Assembly: GCA_027296055.1 (NCBI GenBank)
Contig: JAPUJT010000036.1
Span: 1 to 34,208 of the forward strand
DNA: 34,208 nucleotides
Direction: 5' to 3'
Origin: Planctomycetota bacterium
GTDB lineage: Bacteria > Planctomycetota > JAPUJT01
Shown here: piece after piece, positions 15,428 to 23,979 of the stretch
Position numbering within the stretch: position 1 is the first letter of the stretch
How the letters are laid out: every line of letters starts with the position of its first letter
Notes under the pieces: model-generated
What the model was told of the DNA's origin: nothing
Seen by the model: only the letters and a program-made list of their open reading frames with translations
Database searches by the model: none
Program-made: the position numbers and the translations under genes

Positions 15428-16546
15428 TCAGCCACTGTAGACTCGCTTGACTCGTTTACCGAGCATGCAAGTGATCGCGTACGGGATCAGGCCCGCCCGT
15501 TCGGCAAGCTCCTCGGCGCGAATCGAATCGCCACCCGCGTCCCCGATCAATGTGACCTCATCCCCGACCGAGACGGGGGGGAGGGCGCCGACATCGACCA
15601 TGATGTAGTCCATCGTGACCCTCCCGATGACGGGAGCGGACCGACCGGCGATCAGCACTCTCCCGCGGTTCCCGTTGGAAAAGGGGTAACCATCATTGTA
15701 CCCGACGGGGAGAGTGGCGATCCGGGTTTGGGAAGTCGTGCGGTAGGTGTGGTGGTAGGAGATCGCCATTCCCTTCGGAACCCCTTTGCAGAAAACGACT
15801 TGTGTCTTCAGCTTCAAGGCGGGCCGGACGCTGAAGCCTGCACGCTTGAAGTTGCCAGGATCGAGACCGTAAAGAGCGGCCCCCGGCCGCACCATCGTGA
15901 AATGCGACTCGGGAACGGATACCAGCGCGGCGCTGTTGGCCGTGTGGAGAAGGGGGATTCGAATCCCCATCTCCCGCGTCCGATCCACCACTCTCCGGAA
16001 CTGCGCGATCTGCTGCCGTGTGAATTCCTGGTCCTCGAGGGCGGATAGAGGGAAATGCGTGCCGAGTCCTTCCATAATCAGGTTCTTCGATTCAGCTATC
16101 TCCCCGACGAGGCGCGCAGCGAATGCCGGGAGGACCCCGAGGCGGCCCATTCCGGTGTCCATCATCACGTGGACAGGGAGTTGTACCCCGTGAGACTTGG
16201 CCCTTCGATCGAGAAGGCGGACGCGATCGATGCTATGGATCGTTGGTGTGATCCGGTGATAGATCACATCGTCCAGCTCTTTCTCCACGAGGGCCCCCAG
16301 CACGGAGATCGGCGCGCTGATACCCGCCTCGCGCAGCTCGATCGCCTCGCCCGAATCCCCTACGGCGAGCGCGTGGGCGCCGGCCTCGAGAGCGGCTCGC
16401 CCGGTCTGAAGGGCCCCATGCCCGTAGGCGTCCGCTTTCACCACGGCCATCACTCGCGTCTCGTCCGATAGGCGCGACCGGACCGCGCGCATATTCTCGC
16501 GGATCGCTTCGAGGTCGATCTCGGCCCAGACGCGAGGTCGATACAT
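15428..16546 (-). CDS. alr: Alanine racemase
   Basis: Makes D-alanine for peptidoglycan with pyridoxal phosphate in the cytoplasm. 372 residues, the usual length. The PLP lysine lies in VVKADAYGHGA near the N-terminus; MMDTGMGRLGV, HTANSAALV and RPGAALYGLDP are family motifs; YNDGYPFSNGNRGRVLI and VTMDYIMVDV mark the C-terminal beta domain with the second active-site region. ATG 16546 has GGGAG a short way upstream and lies 17 bases after tsaB, so tsaB-alr-asmA-like is probably one transcript. Together with murJ it shows that this organism makes peptidoglycan. Confidence 0.95.
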   Translation of the reverse strand: MYRPRVWAEIDLEAIRENMRAVRSRLSDETRVMAVVKADAYGHGALQTGRAALEAGAHALAVGDSGEAIELREAGISAPISVLGALVEKELDDVIYHRITPTIHSIDRVRLLDRRAKSHGVQLPVHVMMDTGMGRLGVLPAFAARLVGEIAESKNLIMEGLGTHFPLSALEDQEFTRQQIAQFRRVVDRTREMGIRIPLLHTANSAALVSVPESHFTMVRPGAALYGLDPGNFKRAGFSVRPALKLKTQVVFCKGVPKGMAISYHHTYRTTSQTRIATLPVGYNDGYPFSNGNRGRVLIAGRSAPVIGRVTMDYIMVDVGALPPVSVGDEVTLIGDAGGDSIRAEELAERAGLIPYAITCMLGKRVKRVYSG

Positions 16547-16563
16547 CGGCTGTGGATCTCCCG

Positions 16564-17283
16564 TTACTGGGGACGCGCGTCCGCCTCGCGGTCGCGTCGC
16601 TCCCGTTTCCGTTCCAGAATCGTCTTGGCCATCGGAAGCTGAAGATAGATCGGATCCACCGCTCTCTCTTCAAGATCGGGGTCTTTCAGCGATCGCAACG
16701 CCAGAAGGGCGATCGTGGATGACCGCGGGGGATACGAGTCGGAGGGCGCCAAGGTCAGGCTCTCCGCGGCGAACAGATCCGGGTACCTCGCCGCGCAGTC
16801 CCCGGCTAGCCAGGCCGGACCTCGTATCTTCTCCGCCCACTCCTCGACAGGGAGGAGCGCCGGCTCCACTTCTGTCCTCGGCTTCCCCCCAGTGAGGTCA
16901 TAGATCGCGCCGTAGGCGCGGTCCCGGCCGGCGAAGATGGCCACGCCCATCCTCGAGTGATCTGCCGGTGTCTCTTCCAGCAGCGCGTCCATGGTCGGGA
17001 TCCCTATCAGACGAGAGCGCGTGAAATGGGCAAACGATCGGGCCGTGGCGAGGCCCACCCGGATTCCCGTGAACGAGCCGGGGCCGAGACTGACCGCCAC
17101 CAGGGTGATGTCCGCGGGGCGCAGGGAGTTGGTGCGCAGCAGGTCGGCGACGGCGGGTACCAGACCCACGCCGTGCCTCGTCCCTTGATCGAGGCGATGC
17201 TCTCCGAGGACGCGATCCCCCGAGAGGAGGGCCACGCTAGCTGTGTCCGAGGTTGTCTCAAAGGCAAGCGTCAACATTGGCAC
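16564..17283 (-). CDS. tsaB: TsaB, t6A37 tRNA modification subunit
   Basis: 239 residues of the ASKHA fold. LTLAFETTSDTASVALL at the N-terminus, then the family signature VSLGPGSFTGIRVGLATARSFA and IPTMDAL follow in order. TsaB is the scaffold partner of TsaD in making threonylcarbamoyladenosine at position 37 of ANN-decoding tRNAs. A GGAG motif lies 5 bases before GTG 17283 and 11 before ATG 17277, so both starts are possible. A minus-strand TAGAAT at 17322-17317 may be the -10 of a promoter, although its -35 is poor and it lies next to the end of the upstream gene. The tail after 215 is Arg-rich. Confidence 0.92.
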   Translation of the reverse strand: MPMLTLAFETTSDTASVALLSGDRVLGEHRLDQGTRHGVGLVPAVADLLRTNSLRPADITLVAVSLGPGSFTGIRVGLATARSFAHFTRSRLIGIPTMDALLEETPADHSRMGVAIFAGRDRAYGAIYDLTGGKPRTEVEPALLPVEEWAEKIRGPAWLAGDCAARYPDLFAAESLTLAPSDSYPPRSSTIALLALRSLKDPDLEERAVDPIYLQLPMAKTILERKRERRDREADARPQ

Positions 17284-17337
17284 CGCGACTCCGTGCCAAG
17301 CGAGGGAGGAACGGGGATTCTACCAGAGATCTGCCTG

Positions 17338-18024
17338 TCAGGAAACCCTCAACGGGCCGTGCGCAGGGGTCTCCAGACGATCCGGGGCCTCTGTCTTCGT
17401 CGCCACCCCGACGAGCCAGCAGAGAATGGCCGGCACGAGGAGGGCGTTGGCTGTGACCATTCCTGCAACAGAGTCGATCAGCGCGGCGACAGAGAGCCCT
17501 ACACCGGACACCCCCACGCCGAATGTCCCCGCCAGCCAGACCCACGAAGGGTAGAACCGGCGCGTCGTCGATGCGAGGAGGATTGCCGAGATGGTGTAGA
17601 GCCCGTTCGCCAGATAGCCGGTGAGCAGCACAGCGCGACGGTGCATCAGAAGGAATTCGAGATCCGCGCGGGCCCTGGCCAGCTCGGGGAGGATGCCGAT
17701 CTCGATTGTCTGAGCCAGGATGTCGGCCGTGACGGCCACGATCCCCAGGCCGATCGCGATACGGAGGAGCGTCGCCCGGATACCCCCCTCCGATCGGTAC
17801 GCCAGGGCGAACGTCGTGTAGAAGTAGATGATCGAGAGAGCTGCCACCGTCCAGCAGAGCCAACCGCCCACCCAGGCGGCGCCGTGCTCGGTGACGTATT
17901 CCATCCGGCTCGCAAGGTCGGGCTCCGTCTCGAGGCCCGGCCGCAAAAGTATCGCCATCGCCGCCCCCGCAATGAAGTGAGTCCCGAGGGCAATCCAGGC
18001 CGCCAGCCTGAGCCTTCCCCTCAC
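17338..18024 (-). CDS. Polytopic membrane protein, unknown function
   Basis: Not recognised. 228 residues with six or so membrane helices, for example AAWIALGTHFIAGAAMAILL, a pair near GGWLCWTVAALSIIYFYTTF, the stretch around IAIGLGIVAVTADILAQTIEI, LTGYLANGLYTISAILLAS, and the last two near the C-terminus. The frame is open to 18252, but the start must be GTG 18024. It overlaps the TGA of the preceding gene as GTGA, a sign of translational coupling, and hydrophobic homologous-looking sequence starts there. The short C-terminal tail is hydrophilic. Co-transcribed with the small membrane protein upstream; the two may form a complex. Confidence 0.7.
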   Translation of the reverse strand: MRGRLRLAAWIALGTHFIAGAAMAILLRPGLETEPDLASRMEYVTEHGAAWVGGWLCWTVAALSIIYFYTTFALAYRSEGGIRATLLRIAIGLGIVAVTADILAQTIEIGILPELARARADLEFLLMHRRAVLLTGYLANGLYTISAILLASTTRRFYPSWVWLAGTFGVGVSGVGLSVAALIDSVAGMVTANALLVPAILCWLVGVATKTEAPDRLETPAHGPLRVS

Positions 18025-18461
18025 GAGGCCTGCGCCCTGGGGATCATGGCGAGCGAGAGGATCCCTCGGGCCGACCAGGCGACCGTTCGAATCCAGTTGG
18101 TGAGGATGAGAGAGCGATGAACCGACGCCTCGAACCCCTTGGCGAGGATTTGATGGCTCGGAAACTGAAGGGAGAACGTAGATATCCAGATGACGCATAG
18201 AAGGAGGAGGCCCATCCAGACCCACGCGGCCGGGATGCCTGCCGGCCTCCATCGCAGGAGGGCGGCGGCGGCAAGCCCTTCCGCGATCATGGCGGGCGCC
18301 ACCGCCCAGGTCGCCAGGCGAATGTTCGCCTTCTGATAGGCGGCAAACCCAGCCTCACCCACTTCCGTGAGAAGCGGATAGTGCACCACCTGGACGAACC
18401 AGATCACGCCCACCAGGTACAGGGTGGCCGCCAGGTGGATCCGTAGCGTCCAGCGCGCCAA
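18021..18461 (-). CDS. Small four-helix membrane protein (DUF1772-like?)
   Basis: About 146 residues with four membrane helices. The N-terminal part, HLAATLYLVGVIWFVQVVHYPLL, then a conserved-looking AYQKANIRLATWAVAPAMIAE, recalls DUF1772-type integral membrane proteins, but I am not certain of the family. Start choice: GTG 18467 lies inside GGAGGTGA, a near-perfect ribosome site, so the TTG two codons later (18461), 5 bases past GGAGG, is the likelier start. Its stop overlaps the start of the next gene by four bases (GTGA). Function unknown. Confidence 0.68.
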   Translation of the reverse strand: MARWTLRIHLAATLYLVGVIWFVQVVHYPLLTEVGEAGFAAYQKANIRLATWAVAPAMIAEGLAAAALLRWRPAGIPAAWVWMGLLLLCVIWISTFSLQFPSHQILAKGFEASVHRSLILTNWIRTVAWSARGILSLAMIPRAQAS

Positions 18462-18512
18462 CGTCACCTCCGAAAGAAACCGACCCTTGCGCTCCTTGTG
18501 CTGAAGTCCAAC

Positions 18513-20546
18513 CTAGTCTTTCCGAGCTATCACGAGCAGGTTTCTCGAAAAACCGAGGGCGTTGACCACGCCAAAGAGGGCGCGGTTGGCGGCGCTCCAC
18601 CCGGCCCGTCCCAGGGAGAGGACCTTCCGCACGCCACCGGGAGTGTGGTCACCTTCCAGGACGATCTTCAAGCCGCGGGCGGCGGAGCATGAGAGGTTCA
18701 GGTTCTGATACTCCCACTCGGCCGGCTGCAGCCCTGCGTCTTCAAGGATCCGTCCGAGGGTTCCGCGGGTGAAGAAGGTCACGTGCCCGAAGTGGGAGTG
18801 AAATCCGCTCCACTTCCCGCCCCGGATCCCGACGGCGCTCGCGTTCGGAGTCGTCAAGCACGCGACGCCACCGGGACGAAGAATGCGTCGGACCTCCTTC
18901 AGGGTTCCCAGAGGATCAACCACGTGCTCGATCAGGTTGTGCATCAATACAGCGTCGAAGGAATTCACCTCGTATGCGGCGCTCTCGAGGTTTCCTTGAT
19001 CGATGTTCTCGTTTCCGAAGTTCTCCCTGGCGAAATCGACCATCTCCTGGGAAACCTCGACCCCGTGCCCCTCCCATCCGTCCCGCTTCGCCTGCTCGAG
19101 AAGGAATCCGCCGGAACACCCCACGTCCAGGATCCATCCCTTGCCGCCCAGATGCCTCTCCATCTTGCGAAGGAGGCCGCGCCAGTAGTTGTTCGGATTC
19201 TTCAGGCCCGATAGCCCGAGGTCCAGATATCCCTTCATCCAGCCGAACTCGCCGCCCCCTTCGAAGTACTCGAGCGTGTACATCGCCGCGAGGGCTTCCT
19301 TCGTGGGCATCGGGTTCAGATAAATGAGACTGCAGTCGGAGCAGCGGACCACGCGATGACCGTCCGGCCGGATGGTGATCGGTGTCTCCCCGCTTCCCCG
19401 GCAGAGCGGGCAGGGAACCTGCTCTGTCTGAAGCTCTCTTTTCGGAGTCGAGGGTTCAGGAGACGGATCGATCCCCACGATCTGGCGATACCGGGTGACC
19501 ACCGACTCGAGAGAGAATCGATCCCGCAGATCGTTTCGAGCGTTCGTGACGAGCCGGCGGGTCTCGGCGGGCTCCGTGAGCACGTGCAGGATCGCGCCCG
19601 CCATCGCTTCGGACGATTCGGGCCGGACGAGAATCCCGGTGAGGTCGTTCGAGATCACCTCCGGGATGCCCCCCACCGCCGTCGAGACGATGGGAACCCC
19701 GGCGGCCATCCCCTCGAGGAGCACGCGGCCGAACCCCTCGGCCAGGGAAGGCAAGACGAGGACGTCGAACTGCCGCATCACCTCCCGCGCATCGGAGCGA
19801 GAGCCGAGAAACTCGACCTTGTCCCGGATATCCGACTTCGCAACCTCCTCGCGAAGCTTGCTCTCGAGAGGACCGGTCCCCACCAGGTGGAGCTTCGCCG
19901 TGGGGATCTTCTCGCAGACTGCGCGGAAGGCCTGAAGAAGCGTTGGATGATCCTTGCGCCAGTTGAAGTTCGCGACGCAGCCGATGATCGGTCCCTCCCC
20001 GTCCTCGCCCTCCTCTTCTCCCACCGGTCGGGGGGGCGCGAATGGCCCGGCGAGCCCATGAGGGATGACCTCGAACTTCTCGGGCCTCAACCCTAGCTCC
20101 GTGATGTATTCGTCCCGGATGGCCTCGCTGGCGGTCATCACGATGTCACACCAACTCATCGCGAGACCATCCAGCCAGCGAGTAATGAGGCCGGGCCACC
20201 AGGGAAGGCTGCCGCGGCGCATGAAGATGCCCTGGATACTTGCCAGGCGTCCGGCGAAGACCCCGACGATCGACGACTGGATACGCTCGCAGTGAAGGAT
20301 CTGGATGCTCTGATCGTTCAGAAGCGAGATCAGCTCGAGGAACTTCCAGGGGGCGTTCCACTTGCGGAGCCCCAAGGAGATCACCGGGATGCCGGACCGG
20401 GTCAGCTCCTCACCGACGGGACCGGGGGCGAAGAGCGTGATCACCCGCACGTCCTGGTCCTTCTCGAGGGAGAGGGCGAGATCGCGCAGGAACAGCTCGC
20501 TGCCCCCCACCTCCAGGTCGTCGATCAGAAAGGCGATCCGGGCCAT
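18513..20546 (-). CDS. Fusion of GT4 glycosyltransferase and zinc-ribbon methyltransferase
   Basis: 677 residues with two full enzymes in one chain. Residues 1 to about 370 form a GT-B glycosyltransferase of family 4 type: IDDLEVGGSELFLRDLAL at the N-terminus, NFNWRKDHPTLLQAF at the domain boundary, and the E-x7-E donor-binding stretch LAEGFGRVLLEGMAAGVPIV near 268-287. A CPLC...CSDC zinc-ribbon (about 378-405) precedes a class I methyltransferase with motif I ILDVGCSGGFLL near 473, LMHNLIEHVVDPLGTL and RRILRPGGVACLTTP. The zinc-ribbon plus methyltransferase is common in sugar and O-antigen loci. Separate genes are the norm, so the fusion suggests that one glycan residue is both added and methylated. 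Followed upstream by murJ with a 43-base gap. Confidence 0.88.
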   Translation of the reverse strand: MARIAFLIDDLEVGGSELFLRDLALSLEKDQDVRVITLFAPGPVGEELTRSGIPVISLGLRKWNAPWKFLELISLLNDQSIQILHCERIQSSIVGVFAGRLASIQGIFMRRGSLPWWPGLITRWLDGLAMSWCDIVMTASEAIRDEYITELGLRPEKFEVIPHGLAGPFAPPRPVGEEEGEDGEGPIIGCVANFNWRKDHPTLLQAFRAVCEKIPTAKLHLVGTGPLESKLREEVAKSDIRDKVEFLGSRSDAREVMRQFDVLVLPSLAEGFGRVLLEGMAAGVPIVSTAVGGIPEVISNDLTGILVRPESSEAMAGAILHVLTEPAETRRLVTNARNDLRDRFSLESVVTRYRQIVGIDPSPEPSTPKRELQTEQVPCPLCRGSGETPITIRPDGHRVVRCSDCSLIYLNPMPTKEALAAMYTLEYFEGGGEFGWMKGYLDLGLSGLKNPNNYWRGLLRKMERHLGGKGWILDVGCSGGFLLEQAKRDGWEGHGVEVSQEMVDFARENFGNENIDQGNLESAAYEVNSFDAVLMHNLIEHVVDPLGTLKEVRRILRPGGVACLTTPNASAVGIRGGKWSGFHSHFGHVTFFTRGTLGRILEDAGLQPAEWEYQNLNLSCSAARGLKIVLEGDHTPGGVRKVLSLGRAGWSAANRALFGVVNALGFSRNLLVIARKD

Positions 20547-20589
20547 TCCTCTCCTCGTTCCGCCGTCAGATTCTCTGGCGGGACCGACC

Positions 20590-22140
20590 TCAAGCCCTTG
20601 CCCACGGGCGAGCCGACCAGATCTCCCGCACCTCTCTCAGCTTGAGGAGGTGCGCACCACCCAGAAAGAGCGCTCCGCCGAGAAGGGAGCCGAAGATCAT
20701 TCGCACCGCATCGCCCCAGCCACCGCTCGAGAGCCCTATCTTCTCCGAATGAAGATAAGTGAGATCGGCCACGAACGCCATGCCCAGTCCCAGAACGATC
20801 ATCTTTCCCCAGGCCAGGGCGAGATCCGACCAGGGTAGAGACGTGACGAATCGGCTGGTCAGGCCCAGGCACCCGACAAAAAAGATCACGAACATGCAGG
20901 TGCGCGCCAGGGCGAGACCTCCGATCCCGAGCGGCCCCAGGAGAAGGTTGTTCAGGGGGAGTGTGATCCCGGCCGCGGCGATGTTGAGCCACATGGGGAC
21001 CCACGAGGTTCCCCTCGCGTAGAACGAGCGCGCTATCAGTTGATTGCACGAGAAGAACAGCGTGCCCACGGCGAGGATCGCCAGGGTCTGGGATACCATG
21101 GCCACATCCCGGCAATCGAAGGCCCCCCGCTGCAGGAGCAGCCTGACGAACGGCTCCCTGAAAACGATCAGGAGGCCCACGATGGGAATGCCGACGAAGC
21201 CGGCCCACCGCAGACTCCGTGTGAGGAGGTCTCTGAACAAATCTCCCTTTCCTTCCGCGTCGTGCGCCGAGAGGCTCGGGAAGATTGCCCTGGAGAGGGG
21301 GAGGATCAGGAGGAGCGGAAGCGAGGCGAAGGTTGTGCCGAACGCCAGGGCGGCGACCATCCCCTCCTCCGCCGCGGACGCGATGAATCTCTGGTAAATC
21401 ATGTTCATGTTGATGGCGATCACTCCGACGGCGAGTGGCCCCATGATCCGAGCCACGCGCCGGAGACCGGGGTGCCTCCAGTCCCAGCCCAGACGGATCC
21501 CCCGGTGGTTCCGCCAGAGAACCGCCCACAAGATCCCGCACTGGACGCCCGCCCCGACGAGCGCGCCCACGGCGACGCTCACGATGCCGAGGCGATCGGC
21601 CAGGAGCCAGCACGAGAGGATGACGGCGATCGGGAAGGCGATCGGCGCGAGGGCCGGTGTCGTGAAGTGGCGGTAAGACTGCAAGATCCCCGCCCCGAGG
21701 AAGGAAAAGCCGAACAGGAGGAAGAGAGGGGTGAGGACCCGGGCCATCTGCACGGCCACCCGATGCATCTCGGAATCGAACCCGGGCGCCATCCATCGAA
21801 GGATGGGCCCGGCGAGGACGGCGTAGAGAAGCGAGCAGATCGAGAGGACGATGAGGATGATGGAGATCAGGCTACTGGTCATTCGCCAGGCCTGTTCCTC
21901 CCCGTCGCGCTTCCAGGTCTGGACGAAGACCGGGATGAACGCGGAGAAAAGAACTCCGCCGATGAGGAAGTCGCCTATGATCTGTGGGACGCTGAGTCCG
22001 ATGTAGTAGGCGTCTGTGTCGCGGCCCGCGCCGAACAGACGGGCGATCTCCATCTGCGCGACCAGCGCCAGGCCGGCCCGGATGACGGCGCCCCCGCTCA
22101 TCCAGAGGGTGGCTCGGGAGATCCGCTGCTCGGAGAGCAT
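20590..22140 (-). CDS. murJ: Lipid II flippase MurJ
   Basis: 516 residues, about 14 membrane helices, MOP/MVF family. Family landmarks include the N-terminal AQMEIARLFGAGRDTDAYYIGLSVPQ, GGVLFSAFIPVF, the AGILQSYRHFTTPALAPI stretch, YQRFIASAAEEGMVAAL, PLSRAIFPSLS and REPFVRLLLQRGAFD. It moves lipid II across the inner membrane for peptidoglycan synthesis. AGGAG lies 6 bases before ATG 22140. It is the first gene of a minus-strand run with the glycosyltransferase-methyltransferase fusion, which suggests co-expression with cell-surface glycan genes. A paralogous polysaccharide flippase is the alternative, but the length and the motifs fit MurJ. Confidence 0.92.
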   Translation of the reverse strand: MLSEQRISRATLWMSGGAVIRAGLALVAQMEIARLFGAGRDTDAYYIGLSVPQIIGDFLIGGVLFSAFIPVFVQTWKRDGEEQAWRMTSSLISIILIVLSICSLLYAVLAGPILRWMAPGFDSEMHRVAVQMARVLTPLFLLFGFSFLGAGILQSYRHFTTPALAPIAFPIAVILSCWLLADRLGIVSVAVGALVGAGVQCGILWAVLWRNHRGIRLGWDWRHPGLRRVARIMGPLAVGVIAINMNMIYQRFIASAAEEGMVAALAFGTTFASLPLLLILPLSRAIFPSLSAHDAEGKGDLFRDLLTRSLRWAGFVGIPIVGLLIVFREPFVRLLLQRGAFDCRDVAMVSQTLAILAVGTLFFSCNQLIARSFYARGTSWVPMWLNIAAAGITLPLNNLLLGPLGIGGLALARTCMFVIFFVGCLGLTSRFVTSLPWSDLALAWGKMIVLGLGMAFVADLTYLHSEKIGLSSGGWGDAVRMIFGSLLGGALFLGGAHLLKLREVREIWSARPWARA

Positions 22141-22180
22141 TCTCGCTCCTACCTCCCTCTCCGGAGAAATCGATCGGGGG

Positions 22181-22186
22181 ATTATA
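22181..22186 (-). promoter_or_regulatory. Possible -10 box for murJ
   Basis: Perfect TATAAT on the minus strand 40 bases before the murJ start; no good -35 at the expected place, so this is tentative. Confidence 0.3.
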
Positions 22187-22248
22187 ACCCGGGGGGGCTG
22201 GTTTCGCCCTGCTTTCGGGTTATGGCCCCGAAGTTGCGCGCATCGATC

Positions 22249-22278
22249 TTGAAGCCCCTACAGCAGCGATGATATAAG
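22249..22278 (+). promoter_or_regulatory. Promoter for the NSS transporter operon
   Basis: TTGAAG at 22249-22254 and TATAAG at 22273-22278 with an 18-base spacer, 43 bases before ATG 22322. Confidence 0.5.
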
Positions 22279-22321
22279 GACACGGACCTGGACCCGGATC
22301 GGGGGGGGAAAGCACCACTCC

Positions 22322-23866
22322 ATGGCGATACGAGAGCAGTTCTCATCACGATGGGGTCTGATCCTTGCGGCCCTCGGCATGGCGATCGGAACGGGGAACA
22401 TCTGGCGGTTTCCCCGAGAGGCGGCCAAGCATGGCGGCGGTGCCTTCCTGATCGCCTGGATCGTCGCCCTTTTCGTCTGGTCGATTCCCCTCCTCATGGT
22501 GGAGTTCGCCATAGGCAAGTCGACCCGCCGCGGGACGATAGGCGCCTTCGCCAAGTTCCTCGGACCGGGTCACGCCTGGATGGGCGCCTTCATCGGATTC
22601 TGTACCCTGGCGATATTGTTCTACTACTCCGTCGTCACCGGTTGGTGCCTGAAGTATTTCGTGGCCACGATCATCGAGCCGAGCACCTTGCAGGCCGATC
22701 CGGAGACCTACTGGAAATCGTTCACGAACAGCTCCTGGAGCGTCTTCTGGAGCGAGGAGCGCAGCCTTCAACCGATCATCTACCATGGCCTCGCCATCCT
22801 CGCCGGCGCGGCCATCGTCGCGGCGGGTGTCGTCAAGGGAATCCAGAGAGCCAACCGGATTTTCATTCCCGCCCTCTTCATCCTTCTCATCATTGCCGCC
22901 ATCCGGGCGTGCACACTGGATGGAGCATCTCGAGGCATCGAGTTCCTCTTTCACATAGACCTCGCCCATCTGAAGAATTACGAGACATGGCTGGCCGCCT
23001 TCTCCCAGTCTGCCTGGTCGACGGGGGCGGGGTGGGGCCTGATTCTCACTTACGCCGTCTACACCCGGGAGAAGGAGGACGTCGCCCTGAACTCGTTCCT
23101 CACGGGTCTCGGGAACAACTCGGCGTCTCTCATAGCCGCTCTCGCAGTGATCCCGGTTGTGTTCGCCCTCTTGCCCCAGGAGGAAGCCCTGGCTGTCATG
23201 AAGCAGGGGAACGAGGGGATGACCTTTACATGGCTCCCTCAACTCTTTCTCGGGGGCCAGATGCCCGGCGGGAGGTTCTTCCTGCCCCTGTTCTTCCTGG
23301 CCCTCAGCGTCGCCGCCCTTTCATCGTTGATCGCCCTCGTCGAGCTGGGGGCACGAATCCTCATGGACATGGGGCTCGGCCGGAAAAAGGCGATCATGGC
23401 GATCGGGGTGGCCACGTTTGGCCTGGGGCTGCCGTCCGCGTGCTCGATGTCCTTTTTCCAGAATCAGGACTGGGTCTGGGGTGTGGGACTGCTCATCAGC
23501 GGAGTCTTCTGCGCCTATGCTGCCATCCGATATGGAGTCGATAAGTTCAGAAGAGAACTCTTGAATGCCGAGGGCTCCGACATGCGAGTCGGTCGGTGGT
23601 TCAACGTGGCGATCTGCTTCCTGATCCCGGCCGCCTTCCTGGGAATGATCATCTGGTGGTTCGGGAGCGTGTGGCCGACAGAAACGCTTCAAGATGGCAC
23701 TTCGGTCAAGCTCAGCTTCGCCGACGGGATCGGAAAATGGCTGGCCCCGTTCGAGATATGGAACGTCGGCACCTGCCTCTTCCAGTGGACCATCGCGATT
23801 CTGATCTTCATCGCCTTGGGCCGGCTCCTCGCTCGGCTGAGCCTTCGAGGGGAGACCGCGAAATGA
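22322..23866 (+). CDS. Sodium-dependent amino-acid transporter, NSS/SNF family (MetP-like)
   Basis: 514 residues, about 11 to 12 membrane helices. TM1 carries the NSS sodium and substrate signature (GMAIGTGNIWRFPREAAKHG followed by GGAF), and TM3 has FYYSVVTGWCLKYF. The core WSTGAGWGLILTYAVYT and FLTGLGNNSASLIAALAVIP correspond to TM6-TM7. NSS transporters import amino acids or related compounds with sodium; the substrate cannot be read directly. The gene overlaps by ATGA a 38-residue single-helix gene that looks like MetS, the small subunit of the MetPS methionine transporter known from Corynebacterium, which argues for a MetP-type transporter of hydrophobic amino acids. Divergent from murJ. 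Confidence 0.9.
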   Translation: MAIREQFSSRWGLILAALGMAIGTGNIWRFPREAAKHGGGAFLIAWIVALFVWSIPLLMVEFAIGKSTRRGTIGAFAKFLGPGHAWMGAFIGFCTLAILFYYSVVTGWCLKYFVATIIEPSTLQADPETYWKSFTNSSWSVFWSEERSLQPIIYHGLAILAGAAIVAAGVVKGIQRANRIFIPALFILLIIAAIRACTLDGASRGIEFLFHIDLAHLKNYETWLAAFSQSAWSTGAGWGLILTYAVYTREKEDVALNSFLTGLGNNSASLIAALAVIPVVFALLPQEEALAVMKQGNEGMTFTWLPQLFLGGQMPGGRFFLPLFFLALSVAALSSLIALVELGARILMDMGLGRKKAIMAIGVATFGLGLPSACSMSFFQNQDWVWGVGLLISGVFCAYAAIRYGVDKFRRELLNAEGSDMRVGRWFNVAICFLIPAAFLGMIIWWFGSVWPTETLQDGTSVKLSFADGIGKWLAPFEIWNVGTCLFQWTIAILIFIALGRLLARLSLRGETAK

Positions 23867-23979
23867 GCACGAGCGCCGTGGTCCTCATGATCCTCATTCC
23901 CGGCATCCTCTGGGGCGGATTCGGCCTCTGCCTCTTCATCGCCGTGCGCAAAGAGGGCAGGAAGCCCCGATCTACTTGA
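23863..23979 (+). CDS. MetS-like small subunit of the NSS transporter
   Basis: 38 residues starting at ATG 23863, which overlaps the transporter's stop codon as ATGA. One hydrophobic helix (VVLMILIPGILWGGFGLCLF) is followed by a short basic tail RKEGRKPRST. Size, topology and position match the MetS small subunits that accompany MetP-type NSS transporters; MetS is needed for MetP activity in Corynebacterium glutamicum. The last 8 bases overlap the convergent dehydrogenase gene. Easily missed by gene callers because of its length. Confidence 0.75.
   Translation: MSTSAVVLMILIPGILWGGFGLCLFIAVRKEGRKPRST

Noticed and set aside
14798..16048. Long plus-strand frame opposite asmA-like and alr
   Set aside because: Covers the alr-asmA junction; both minus-strand genes are well supported. 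No signal of its own.
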